Source: an uncultured Pirellulaceae bacterium (GTDB lineage: Bacteria; Planctomycetota; Planctomycetia; Pirellulales; Pirellulaceae). From it: a stretch of DNA of 40,289 nt. Shown here in pieces: positions 18,536-27,334 of the stretch. The notes beneath the pieces are model-generated. The model saw only the letters and a list, made by a program, of their open reading frames with translations. It was not told the origin of the DNA and did not search any database. Position 1 is the first letter of the stretch, and each line of letters starts with the position of its first letter. The translations under genes and the position numbers were made by a program. The stretch lies in contig CALKNI010000120.1 of NCBI GenBank assembly GCA_938091115.1, positions 1 to 40,289 on the forward strand. The letters run 5' to 3'.

Positions 18536-21500
18536 ATGGAAGATCGCGGAAGAATTAAACGAAAATCATCTCATTGGCGACTTGTAGGTCGGAGTGTTGC
18601 TCTCGTCATAGGTACTTTTAGCTTTCTGTTTTTACAGGGATCGTCGATTTTCGCTGACCAGCCGGAGTGGATTTGGTCCCCTAAACAGAGTAGCGCTGAG
18701 GATCTCAAAAACCTAGGCGAATGTTATTTCCGCAAAAAGTTCACTCTGATCCAGCCGGAAGACGCAGAAATGGAATTTGCTGCCGGCGATGAATTTGAGA
18801 TCTATATCAATGGAAAATTAGCTACCCGGGGACAATCCTTCGGTCAATCGACGGAAATGAATATCGCCGGTTATTTGCAACCCGGTGTCAATTTAATCGC
18901 AGCACGTGTCAGACATCACGATGGCGATCAAGTCGGTTTGGCTCTTCGCATCCGTGTCAAAGAAAAAGGAGAAATGCGGTGGCGGCGGTTGCTTACCGAT
19001 GCATCCTGGAAAACGCGAAGTGCCGCTCCGCGCAACTGGAAGACGACTGGAGCTAGCGACATTGGTTGGCTTAAAGCAACAATGCTAAGCGGCAGCAAAC
19101 TGGAGGCCAGCATCGAGCCGGCCGAGGATGTTGCTTCTGATTCCACCACTCCTTCACCGGTTGCAAGTAATGCAAATGATTTTGGTATACCGTTACCAGT
19201 AGATCCAGTGGAAGAGGCCGCTCCGCCGAGCAAGAAGATTTTGCTCGACAAGGAAAGCTTGGACACCCTTGCAGAGGTCGCTGATTCAGTGGTTGCGAAA
19301 TCGGATAGCGGTTTCGTCAAAAAGACCGCAGGGCAACGTCAATTCGAAATCCCTTATGGGTTTGAAGTGGAATCTGTTTTGGCGAGCGAAGAGACTGGTT
19401 CGTTAGCGGCAATGGAATTCAATGAATTTGGATCCCTGTTGTTGTCGCAAGAAGGTGGGCCGCTATTGATTGCCGATCCAACTAAATCCGAGCGTGATCC
19501 AGAGAGAATTCGAGTTTATTGTGACGAAGTCAAGAATTGCCAGGGCATTCTTCCGCTCAACGGCGAGGTGTTTGTAACGTGCGAAGGTCCCGAGGGAAAC
19601 GGTCTCTATCGTCTAGCTGACCAAGATAAAAATGGTTTTCTTGAAGTCCAGCAAAAGCTTGTTAGTTTTCAAGGTGAAAGTTTGGAGCACGGTGCTCACG
19701 GACTGCGACTGGGTCCCGACGGTATGCTTTATGTGATTATTGGAAATGGAAGTCAGCTTATTGGAACCTCGGATAGCAAAAGTCCTTATCAATTTTTCTA
19801 TGAGGGAGACTTAATCCCTCGTTTTAAGGATCCAGGTGGGCATGCTTTTGGGGTCGCCGCCCCCGGAGGGACAATCATTCGCGTGTCTTTAGACGGTACT
19901 CGAAAAGAGACTGTGGCGGGTGGAATTCAAAATGCCTATGACTTTGCATTTAATGCCTGGGGTGATTTGTTTTTTCAAGATAGTGATATGGAATCCGATA
20001 TCGGTTCCAACTGGTATCGTCCGACGATGGTTTTTCACGTTCCCGATGGAGCGGAATTTGGTTGGCGGAGTGGATGGTCAAAATTCCCGCAGTATTACGT
20101 TGATCAAATGCCTGCTATTTGTGAAACGGGTCGAGGCTCACCTACCGGTGCAGTTTTTTATCAACACACTCAATTTCCAGAATCTCACCAGAACGCGATG
20201 TTTTTTGCCGACTGGTCGGAGGGACGGATATTGATGCTTCAAGCTAAGGCCACGGGGGCAGGTTATACGGGTCAAGCAGAAACATTTTTGAGAGGTCGCC
20301 CATTGAATGTGGTTGACCTCTCGGTTGGATTGGATGGAAGTCTCTATTTCTGTACAGGAGGTCGCGGAACCAAGGGCGGAGTTTACCGCGTGTTTTCGAC
20401 TTCTGATAAATTAGAACCCCTCGCAGAGGCATCCGCAATTGCCAAAGCGATCGCTCAGCCGCAGCCAATGGCGGCTTGGTCAAGGCAAAAGGTGGCGCAG
20501 TTAAAGATCGAGTTGGGCGATCAGTGGAACCCTGAGATTGAATCAGTCGCGGTTGATAAAACGGAAACATTGAAAAATCGGATCCGAGCAATGCAGCTCA
20601 TGGTATTTTTTGGTCCCGTCCCTTCCGATGAGCTGTTGATTCAATTGAGTGAAGAGAAAGACGAGCTGATTCGCGGTCAAGTCGCACGCTTATGTGGGCT
20701 AAAAGAGGGTCGGGATATTGAAGTGCTTCTTGGGAACTTACTTGCCGACACTTCTCCAGCGGTAAGGCGGAAGGCGGGGGAGTCGTGGATGAGAATGGAG
20801 GCCTTTCCTCCTCTTCCACCGGTCTACGCGATGCTTGGTTCGCTGGATCGTGCTGAAGCGCTGGTGGCGAGACGGATTCTCGAGAAGATTCCGGCAGAGC
20901 AATGGGAAAACGAGATTATCAATTCGGATGAACTCAGATTATTTATTCAGGGATCGGTCGCCCTAATGACGGCGTCTCCGTCACTCGAACGAGCCTATCA
21001 GGTTCTAGCGAAGGCTAGCCAATGGATGGAAGGATTTGTCAATGATCACGACTTTGTTGATTTGTTGCGTACGATGGAGTTGGCGTTGGTTCGTGGACAG
21101 GTAAACCCCAAACTAATTGGTGGGTTTGCTGATCGAATCGGTAGTGAGTTTCCCAGTGAAAATTCGCTGATTAATCGTGAGTTAATTCGCCTGCTGGCAT
21201 TCTTGCAAGTTGAGCGGCTCGATGGCCGGATGCTTGGGTTTCTTTCGAATGAGTCGGTGGAGGTGAATGACAAGGTTCACCTCGCCTTACAACTGCATGC
21301 GGCGGGCGAGAGACTTGAGCCCGCTTTACGGTTGGCGATGATCGCAACCCTCGAGGAGGCTGTCCGTGACAGCCGCGGTGCCGGGAACAGGCTGTACGTG
21401 CAAAAAGCTGTAAAAATTCTTGCCCAGACAATTACCGACGACCAGTTGGCTAAGGTGTTTGAAAATGGACATCAGTGGCCCAATGCTGCGATTGCCGGTT

Positions 21501-22582
21501 TTTACAAATTGCCGGAGTCCCTCGATCCGGAATCTGTACAGATGATCGTGGAGCTCGATCGGAACTTGAAAGCAATCGAAACCTCCAGCTATGTAACGGA
21601 CCAGGTGCGGCTTGGCGTGATAGCAGCGTTAGGACGGAGCGGTGATCCGGATTCAATGGAGTACCTTCGTATTCTCTGGCAAGAGGAGCCATCTCGCCGT
21701 AATGATGTTGCCATTGGATTGGCTCAACAACCGGGAGATGAGAATTGGGCTTATCTGGTCAGTAGCCTTCCGGCCCTTGACGATTTGACTGGCGTAGAAG
21801 TCATTCAAACGCTGGCGGGAGTTGCTCGGCGTCCGCGCGAACCGCGACATTACCGGAATCTAATTATAGCTGGCTATCGAATGCGAGGTCAGGATGACGG
21901 TGCGACCGCGCGTTTGTTAGAGCACTGGGCAGGTAAGAAAATTGATTCTAAAGGTGACGATTGGGAGTCAGTCATGAGGGCTTGGGGCGAGTGGTTCCGA
22001 CAGACCTGGCCTGCTGAGACTCCCGTGTCGGTTCGTGATGATGATCGCGCTGCCGGAAAGTATTCGGTGAGCCAGTTGTTAGCGTCGATCGAAGGAATGT
22101 CGGCTGGGAATCAGCTGATCGGAGGTGCAGTTTTTGAGAAAGCTCAGTGTATCAATTGCCACCAATTCCGGGGGCGCGGGAAAATGATGGGGCCGGACTT
22201 GACGGGGCTAGGCAATCGGTTTTCTCTTCGAGAGTCTATCGAGTCTACCGTTCATCCATCCAAGACCATTTCAAATCGATATCAAGCCAAAAATATTTTG
22301 ACAGTTGATGGACGTGCCTTGAGGGGCATCGCCCGTCTCCAGGCCGATGAATCTTACTCGGTTTGGCTTGAAAATGGACGTTCTATTACGCTTGCCTCAA
22401 GTGACGTGGAAGAACTCAAAGAAAGCAAACAGTCTACGATGCCCGAAGGATTGCTGGATGACTTAACAATTGCAGAGATTAATGACTTGTTTGCCTATCT
22501 CCTGGAGCCTCGAATCGATACGGTCGACACGACTGAAATGCCGAAAATTTCCGAGGCCGCGCCTGCTAAATCTGTGAAATAG
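18536..22582 (+). CDS. PVC-type membrane-bound dehydrogenase/cytochrome c protein with HEAT repeats
   Basis: 1348 residues. The order is: a hydrophobic export segment (about residues 25-47); a beta-sandwich similar to the sugar-binding N-terminal domains of rhamnosidases (about 48-160; PEWIWSP, EFEIYINGKLATRG); a variable linker; a six-bladed propeller of the Pirellula/Verrucomicrobia dehydrogenase type (about 255-620; HGAHGLRLGPDGMLYVIIG, GSPTGAVFYQ); a helical HEAT-like region (about 640-1170); and a C-terminal heme c domain with QCINCH at about 1203-1208 and a likely methionine ligand in STMPEG. Such proteins are thought to pass electrons in the periplasm; the substrate is unproven. The start follows TGAGGTGATC, a fair ribosome-binding site; a TTG at 18518 is an alternative. 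Confidence 0.9.
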   Translation: MEDRGRIKRKSSHWRLVGRSVALVIGTFSFLFLQGSSIFADQPEWIWSPKQSSAEDLKNLGECYFRKKFTLIQPEDAEMEFAAGDEFEIYINGKLATRGQSFGQSTEMNIAGYLQPGVNLIAARVRHHDGDQVGLALRIRVKEKGEMRWRRLLTDASWKTRSAAPRNWKTTGASDIGWLKATMLSGSKLEASIEPAEDVASDSTTPSPVASNANDFGIPLPVDPVEEAAPPSKKILLDKESLDTLAEVADSVVAKSDSGFVKKTAGQRQFEIPYGFEVESVLASEETGSLAAMEFNEFGSLLLSQEGGPLLIADPTKSERDPERIRVYCDEVKNCQGILPLNGEVFVTCEGPEGNGLYRLADQDKNGFLEVQQKLVSFQGESLEHGAHGLRLGPDGMLYVIIGNGSQLIGTSDSKSPYQFFYEGDLIPRFKDPGGHAFGVAAPGGTIIRVSLDGTRKETVAGGIQNAYDFAFNAWGDLFFQDSDMESDIGSNWYRPTMVFHVPDGAEFGWRSGWSKFPQYYVDQMPAICETGRGSPTGAVFYQHTQFPESHQNAMFFADWSEGRILMLQAKATGAGYTGQAETFLRGRPLNVVDLSVGLDGSLYFCTGGRGTKGGVYRVFSTSDKLEPLAEASAIAKAIAQPQPMAAWSRQKVAQLKIELGDQWNPEIESVAVDKTETLKNRIRAMQLMVFFGPVPSDELLIQLSEEKDELIRGQVARLCGLKEGRDIEVLLGNLLADTSPAVRRKAGESWMRMEAFPPLPPVYAMLGSLDRAEALVARRILEKIPAEQWENEIINSDELRLFIQGSVALMTASPSLERAYQVLAKASQWMEGFVNDHDFVDLLRTMELALVRGQVNPKLIGGFADRIGSEFPSENSLINRELIRLLAFLQVERLDGRMLGFLSNESVEVNDKVHLALQLHAAGERLEPALRLAMIATLEEAVRDSRGAGNRLYVQKAVKILAQTITDDQLAKVFENGHQWPNAAIAGFYKLPESLDPESVQMIVELDRNLKAIETSSYVTDQVRLGVIAALGRSGDPDSMEYLRILWQEEPSRRNDVAIGLAQQPGDENWAYLVSSLPALDDLTGVEVIQTLAGVARRPREPRHYRNLIIAGYRMRGQDDGATARLLEHWAGKKIDSKGDDWESVMRAWGEWFRQTWPAETPVSVRDDDRAAGKYSVSQLLASIEGMSAGNQLIGGAVFEKAQCINCHQFRGRGKMMGPDLTGLGNRFSLRESIESTVHPSKTISNRYQAKNILTVDGRALRGIARLQADESYSVWLENGRSITLASSDVEELKESKQSTMPEGLLDDLTIAEINDLFAYLLEPRIDTVDTTEMPKISEAAPAKSVK

Positions 22583-22727
22583 ATTTGCGACTTTGCCATC
22601 TCTTTCGAAATACCTCGAAATCCGAGCTTGATTTAACCGGTTGGTCCTTTTTTTATGTGTGTTGTTCTGGAAAATCATTAACCTGCTAGACTGCGGATGG
22701 TTAACAATTACAGACCTGGGCCAAATA

Positions 22728-23120
22728 ATGTCAGACCAAGAAACATCCACTGATTCGAACACTTCCGTTTCTGACTTGCGAGAGCTAGTGCGGGAGTTTG
22801 TCGAAGAGCGGAATTGGAAGAAATTTCACTCACCAAAAAATTTAAGTATGGCCTTAGCGATCGAGGCTGGGGAACTGATGGAACATTTTCAGTGGATAAC
22901 GACTGCTGAATCGAGAGAGCTAGACGAAGAAAAAAAAGCTGAGGTTGGAGAAGAGTTGGCTGATGTCCTCTGTTATTCATTGGCGATTGCAAATGAAATG
23001 GGGATTGAGATTGCCTCTACTTTGAAGAACAAGATGGTGAAAAACCGACAAAAGTATCCTGTCGAAGAAATTCTTGGTCGGTTTGGGCACGATGATCCCC
23101 GCCCGATCAGTAAAGATTAA
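22728..23120 (+). CDS. MazG-like nucleotide pyrophosphohydrolase
   Basis: 130 residues of the all-alpha NTP pyrophosphatase superfamily, closest in look to the small MazG-like/RS21-C6 group. The metal-binding E-x-x-E and E-x-x-D pairs are visible in IEAGELMEHFQW and EELADVLCYSLAIANEMG. NLSMALAIEAGEL and NRQKYP are typical of the group. It would hydrolyse a non-canonical or deoxy-NTP to the monophosphate, cleaning the nucleotide pool. ATG at 22728 was chosen; the frame is open to 22641, but those residues are hydrophobic and not family-like. The gene is 145 bases after the cytochrome c gene and convergent with the symporter. Confidence 0.9.
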   Translation: MSDQETSTDSNTSVSDLRELVREFVEERNWKKFHSPKNLSMALAIEAGELMEHFQWITTAESRELDEEKKAEVGEELADVLCYSLAIANEMGIEIASTLKNKMVKNRQKYPVEEILGRFGHDDPRPISKD

Positions 23121-23173
23121 GGTCGAATCGCAGGGCCGTCCAGATTCCGTGGGAGAACAAAACGTTGATCGGT

Positions 23174-24514
23174 TTAGACTTCTGCCTCATTTCTAAACAC
23201 ATCTTCGTTTAGTTCGCCTTCCCATTTAGCAACGGTGCAAGCGACAGCAATATCGCCAGAAACGTTTGTGAGTGTTCGCATCATATCGAGGAGGCGATCG
23301 AACGGGAATATAAAGGCGATGATCAAGAGGGATTGTTCGGCGGAGATTCCGACGACACTCAAAACGGTTGCCGCCAACAGTAAGCCTGCCGAGGGAATCC
23401 CAGCTGCGCCGATAGAAACCAGTGTCGCTGTCATGGCAACCATCACGTACTGCGACATATCCAATTGGAGTCCATCAGCTTGAGCTGCAAAGAGTGCGAC
23501 GAGTCCAAGGTAAATCGCTGTGCCGTCCATGTTGATCGTAGCACCGAGAGGCAGCACCGAACCGGCAACTGATTTGTCGACTCCTAAATTAGTCTCCGCA
23601 CATGAGATCGTAACAGGAAGCGTCGCGCTGGAAGAGGCGGTCGAAAATGCGACTCCCTGAGCGTCCGCGATACCTCGAAAGAATTGCTTGAGCGGCAGGC
23701 CAAGAAACAGCCGGATAATCATGAATCCGTAAACAAATATGATCTGAAAAATGCAGGCGGCGTACAATGCAATTGCCAGCCACAGCAAGTTGCTCAAAAC
23801 TTCAATACCTTTGGTAGCCATCACCCAAGCCATTAGCGCGCAGACGCCGTAGGGGGCCAATTCCATAACCATCATTGTGATTCGCATCACAACTTCTGCT
23901 GCCGAATCAAAAAACTGACGAACAGGATCAGCTGCTTTTCCAACAAATAAAATCCCGATCCCGATCATCAGTGAGAAGAAGATGGTGGGCAGTACTTGGC
24001 CATCTGAAAGGGCCGCGACTGGATTGCTGGGAATGATATCGAGCAACCGGTCGACGAAACCGCCCGCCTGTTCTGCAGCTGCCATTTTTCCGGTGACCGA
24101 AGCAAGGTCTTCCGCAGAGGCGGTATTGTATTCAACGCCGACTCCCGGTTTGATGAGCGTGCCCATCGCCAAACCCAGGCTAACCGCAAACAGGGTCGTT
24201 AACATGTAAAGGCCGATGGTACGGGCGCCCAGTGAACCCAGTTTTTTCGGATCTCCCATGGCAGTCACTCCGGAGACCAAGGTGGTAACGATCAACGGAA
24301 TGATCAGCATTTTGATCAATCGGACGAAAGCATCACCGAAGGGTTTGAACCACGTGTCGCCAATGTTACCGGCTCGTTCGAACCCAGAGAGTGTGGTCTC
24401 TGCGTTGACGGATTCCGGGGTGCCGTAACGGACGGTGAGCCCGAGTCCTAGACCGAGGATCAGACCGACTAATACCCGTTTCCAAAGCGTTAACGCCTGC
24501 CATGATTTAAACAT
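23174..24514 (-). CDS. Dicarboxylate/amino acid:cation symporter (DAACS, GltP/DctA type)
   Basis: 446 residues with about eight membrane segments and two re-entrant loops, as in the glutamate transporter family. Signature sequences include FVRLIKMLIIPLIVTTLVSG, STASSSATLPVTISCAE (the serine-rich first hairpin), VLPLGATINMDGTAIY (the cation- and substrate-binding N-M-D-G-T motif) and SIGAAGIPSAGLLL (the second hairpin). It carries out sodium- or proton-driven uptake of C4-dicarboxylates or glutamate/aspartate. The inserted segment at about residues 130-160 (NTASAEDLASVTGKMAAAEQ) is common in this branch. The gene stands alone on the minus strand. Confidence 0.93.
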   Translation of the reverse strand: MFKSWQALTLWKRVLVGLILGLGLGLTVRYGTPESVNAETTLSGFERAGNIGDTWFKPFGDAFVRLIKMLIIPLIVTTLVSGVTAMGDPKKLGSLGARTIGLYMLTTLFAVSLGLAMGTLIKPGVGVEYNTASAEDLASVTGKMAAAEQAGGFVDRLLDIIPSNPVAALSDGQVLPTIFFSLMIGIGILFVGKAADPVRQFFDSAAEVVMRITMMVMELAPYGVCALMAWVMATKGIEVLSNLLWLAIALYAACIFQIIFVYGFMIIRLFLGLPLKQFFRGIADAQGVAFSTASSSATLPVTISCAETNLGVDKSVAGSVLPLGATINMDGTAIYLGLVALFAAQADGLQLDMSQYVMVAMTATLVSIGAAGIPSAGLLLAATVLSVVGISAEQSLLIIAFIFPFDRLLDMMRTLTNVSGDIAVACTVAKWEGELNEDVFRNEAEV

Positions 24515-24617
24515 GTTTTCTCGGGGAATGAGTGTGCCAACTGTTGTTTAATTTGGTCTGTTCGCCAAATTCAAAACACAGTTTAAACAAAGTTGAGGCA
24601 AGAGTCATCTACGGGAG

Positions 24618-26483
24618 TCATTGGCCAAAATTATAAAATTCACTCACTGTTTCTGTGGGAACAGTTTCCCCTGCTGAGAGTTCTAGATTGATCGTCCTAG
24701 GAGTTTCCGTGGTTTTAATGAAAAATAGCCATTTTGATTCTGGTCTCATCGGTTCATCCGTTTGAACAAATGGGGCGCGAATGTAGGTGGAAGTCCCCTC
24801 GAGCCGCACGAGAATCTCGTCACTCGCCAATTGGATTTGGATAAATTCACCGTAGATCGGAAGATGTTGATTTGGTTTCTGCAATGCGGATTCAGCGAAC
24901 GATCTATTCATTTGTTTCAATGCAGATTGGTCGTCGCCGGAAAACAGAATCGCGCGTTGATTAAGAGCAGTTTCAAGTTGGGTCAGTTGTTTTATTACCT
25001 GTTTGCCCATTTCGGTTGAGGGTTCCTTTTTCACTTGTTTTTTGAGCTCGGTATAAGCGGTTATCAAGGACTGGAACGTTTCAAATTCAGTTTCGTTTTT
25101 CGGAATCCAGTCGAATTGTTTGCACGCTTCGGTTAGCTGGTTTAGCTTCACTACCGCTTCACGTAGCGGATTATCATCGCTGACAGAGATGAAATCTGAG
25201 GTTTCTGAAAGAGGAGAAAGTTCTTTAAGCGGTTTGATTTCTCCATTCGCATTTTCCCTCAACGCATTGGCTGAATTGGCGGGTACAAAAAAATTATCTT
25301 CATCGATCCGAAAAGAAAGCAAGGCAGCGAGACCGCCATCAATTTTGAATAACGGAGTGCCTGGCAGACCAAGCGTCGAGGTTTTGGCGGAGAACCAAAC
25401 CAAGTCAGTGTTTTTCAATTTCATCCTGTCGGCCGTTGCTTGCGCTACACGGCTGAGGGAGTTGAGCGTTCCCCGCGATTGAATTCGTGTTTCGAGGCCT
25501 CCGTAAAGGTTGTCCAGAGATGGCGGCGCACATTGCAGCAAGAATTCGCTTTTTACGACGTTGTTTCGAGTGATCGGATCGACGGTTGTGAACGCGACAA
25601 CGAAACGCCGGTTCACCGACAAAATAACAAGGTCTTCTTCTTTATTGACTGCGATATATCCACGTACTAGGTCGTTCAGTAATTCGGTTTCGCCAAGATA
25701 CTGGATTGTTTTCAGGCTGGATGAGACTTCGATTTTTGAAGCTCCTTTTACGGTGCTGTAGTTCGTCAACACCCAGCCGCGTGAATCGATAATGGTGCCA
25801 ACTGCATCGTGCGTGCCTTTGCCGTCGTAAACTTTGAGGCTGAGCAGATTGGGCTGAACTGCCTCCCAGCAATTTTGGGCGGACTTGGGGTCGAGTTGTA
25901 CGAACTGTTGGTCGGGGATATTTTTGGGGATCTGTTGCTTAAGTGTTTTCGGGGGTAATTTCGGTGCACTGGTTAAGGCTTCTTCTTTCGGTTCAATCAA
26001 TAGATTTGGGGCAGAAGTGGGTTCTGTGTCCGATACGGAGCTTTCAACTTGTTTTGCAACTTTGTCCTGCCTCATTTGCTTGACCAGCAGACCAGTCAAA
26101 ATTCCGATGGCGATGGTCAGAACCGCCGTAGTAATTAATGTCGAAATAAACCTCCGTTTTCTTCTTTTTCTTAATTGGAGTGCAAGTCTGTATTTGTTAG
26201 TCGATTGCGAAGTTTGGTTGGCCTGAGTTTCGGTTTTTCCAAGTGGATTTTGAACCACATCAGAAATAGCTTGAGAAGGAGGCTTGCCGGTAGCATTGGG
26301 AACCGAGAGACGATCCGGGTCCGTGGTTTGTTTTTTTTCGGTTGTGAGCGGTGGAGAAACTTTGGCGGCGGTTGAAAATTGAAATTTGCGGGAACAACTT
26401 GGGCAGATGACCTTTTTGTCAGGAGGCAGTTCCGGTGTGGTGATGTGCTGCTCGCAAATGGGACATTCAATATTAAGTTGCAT
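24618..26483 (-). CDS. Zinc-ribbon membrane protein with a degenerate trypsin-like domain
   Basis: 621 residues. The N-terminus has two CxxC pairs (Cys7/Cys10 and Cys27/Cys30), a zinc ribbon of the kind planctomycetes place before membrane proteins. A Lys/Arg-rich stretch leads into one transmembrane helix (about 112-134). Residues 205-400 look like an HtrA/trypsin-like fold: GTIIDSRGWVLTNYSTVKG, EEDLVILSV, and GLPGTPLF. The Asp of the triad is kept (Asp284), but the His position in the usual T-N-x-H-V is Ser243, and the Ser position in the usual G-N-S-G-G-P is Pro374. It is therefore probably not a protease. The C-terminal 200 residues are helical, then beta-rich. Its role is unknown; binding or scaffolding is a guess. 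Confidence 0.8.
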   Translation of the reverse strand: MQLNIECPICEQHITTPELPPDKKVICPSCSRKFQFSTAAKVSPPLTTEKKQTTDPDRLSVPNATGKPPSQAISDVVQNPLGKTETQANQTSQSTNKYRLALQLRKRRKRRFISTLITTAVLTIAIGILTGLLVKQMRQDKVAKQVESSVSDTEPTSAPNLLIEPKEEALTSAPKLPPKTLKQQIPKNIPDQQFVQLDPKSAQNCWEAVQPNLLSLKVYDGKGTHDAVGTIIDSRGWVLTNYSTVKGASKIEVSSSLKTIQYLGETELLNDLVRGYIAVNKEEDLVILSVNRRFVVAFTTVDPITRNNVVKSEFLLQCAPPSLDNLYGGLETRIQSRGTLNSLSRVAQATADRMKLKNTDLVWFSAKTSTLGLPGTPLFKIDGGLAALLSFRIDEDNFFVPANSANALRENANGEIKPLKELSPLSETSDFISVSDDNPLREAVVKLNQLTEACKQFDWIPKNETEFETFQSLITAYTELKKQVKKEPSTEMGKQVIKQLTQLETALNQRAILFSGDDQSALKQMNRSFAESALQKPNQHLPIYGEFIQIQLASDEILVRLEGTSTYIRAPFVQTDEPMRPESKWLFFIKTTETPRTINLELSAGETVPTETVSEFYNFGQ

Positions 26484-26585
26484 CAGATTCGAACTTTCGA
26501 GTTCAGTCTTTGAAAGGTTTTTTAAATCGAAAATGAAAAGTAATTAACACGGTCGGCTTTTCGTTGCTTGAATCAAATTCCCCTG

Positions 26586-27239
26586 TCAAGCTTTGTGGGT
26601 AACTTTGGGAGATCGCCGGCGCGGATAACAGGTCTGGCAAATTTCACATTTTGTGCCGTCGCACCCACGTGCTGAACAAAACTCCCGTCCGTAGAAGATG
26701 ATTTGTAAGTGTAGGTCATTCCATCTGGATTCGGGAAATAACTTTTTTAAATCAAGCTCAGTTTGTTTAACATTCTTACCGCTGGTGAGTCCCCACCGTT
26801 GCGCGAGTCGGTGGATGTGGGTGTCTACAGGAAATGCTGGTACTTCAAACGCTTGAGCCATCACGACGCTTGCCGTCTTGTGGCCAACTCCCGGTAAATC
26901 TTCAAGTGCTTCGAAGTCGGCAGGAACTTCTGAATCGTATTCATTAACCAAAATTTTGGAAAGTTCCGAGATCGCTTTTGACTTTTTAGGTGAGAGTCCG
27001 CAGGGGCGAATAATGTTGAGGATTTTCTCAACGGGTACCTTTGCCATTTTGACCGGAGTATCAGCAAGTTGAAATAGCGCAGGGGTGACTTGGTTGACTC
27101 TTTCGTCGGTACATTGAGCGCTCAGTAATACGGCGATCAAGAGCGTAAAGGGGTCATGGTGATCTAATGGGACTGGAGGGTTCGGGTAGAGTTCTTCGAG
27201 TCTTTGCTGAATAAACTCAACCCGTTCGCTTTTTATCAT
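26586..27239 (-). CDS. nth: Endonuclease III (DNA glycosylase/AP lyase)
   Basis: 217 residues of the HhH-GPD family, which removes oxidised pyrimidines and cuts the abasic site. The helix-hairpin-helix LEDLPGVGHKTASVV contains catalytic Lys121, and PVDTHIHRLAQR contains catalytic Asp139. LLSAQCTDERVN near the start is the family's usual S-A-Q-x-T-D motif. The C-terminal cluster region differs from the standard C-x6-C-x2-C-x5-C: here cysteines are at 188, 193, 198, 201 and 204. Four of them could still bind a [4Fe-4S] cluster, but the spacing is unusual. The gene sits alone between the zinc-ribbon protein and the cyclophilin group, all on the minus strand. Confidence 0.95.
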   Translation of the reverse strand: MIKSERVEFIQQRLEELYPNPPVPLDHHDPFTLLIAVLLSAQCTDERVNQVTPALFQLADTPVKMAKVPVEKILNIIRPCGLSPKKSKAISELSKILVNEYDSEVPADFEALEDLPGVGHKTASVVMAQAFEVPAFPVDTHIHRLAQRWGLTSGKNVKQTELDLKKLFPESRWNDLHLQIIFYGREFCSARGCDGTKCEICQTCYPRRRSPKVTHKA

Positions 27240-27334
27240 GTTGGATTTCTCGATCAGACTTCAGTCGCCTCACCTCGCGGCGAACTTTCTAAAACCAAAA
27301 AAGGTTCACGCTAAGGCGTTCGAATAATATTCCG

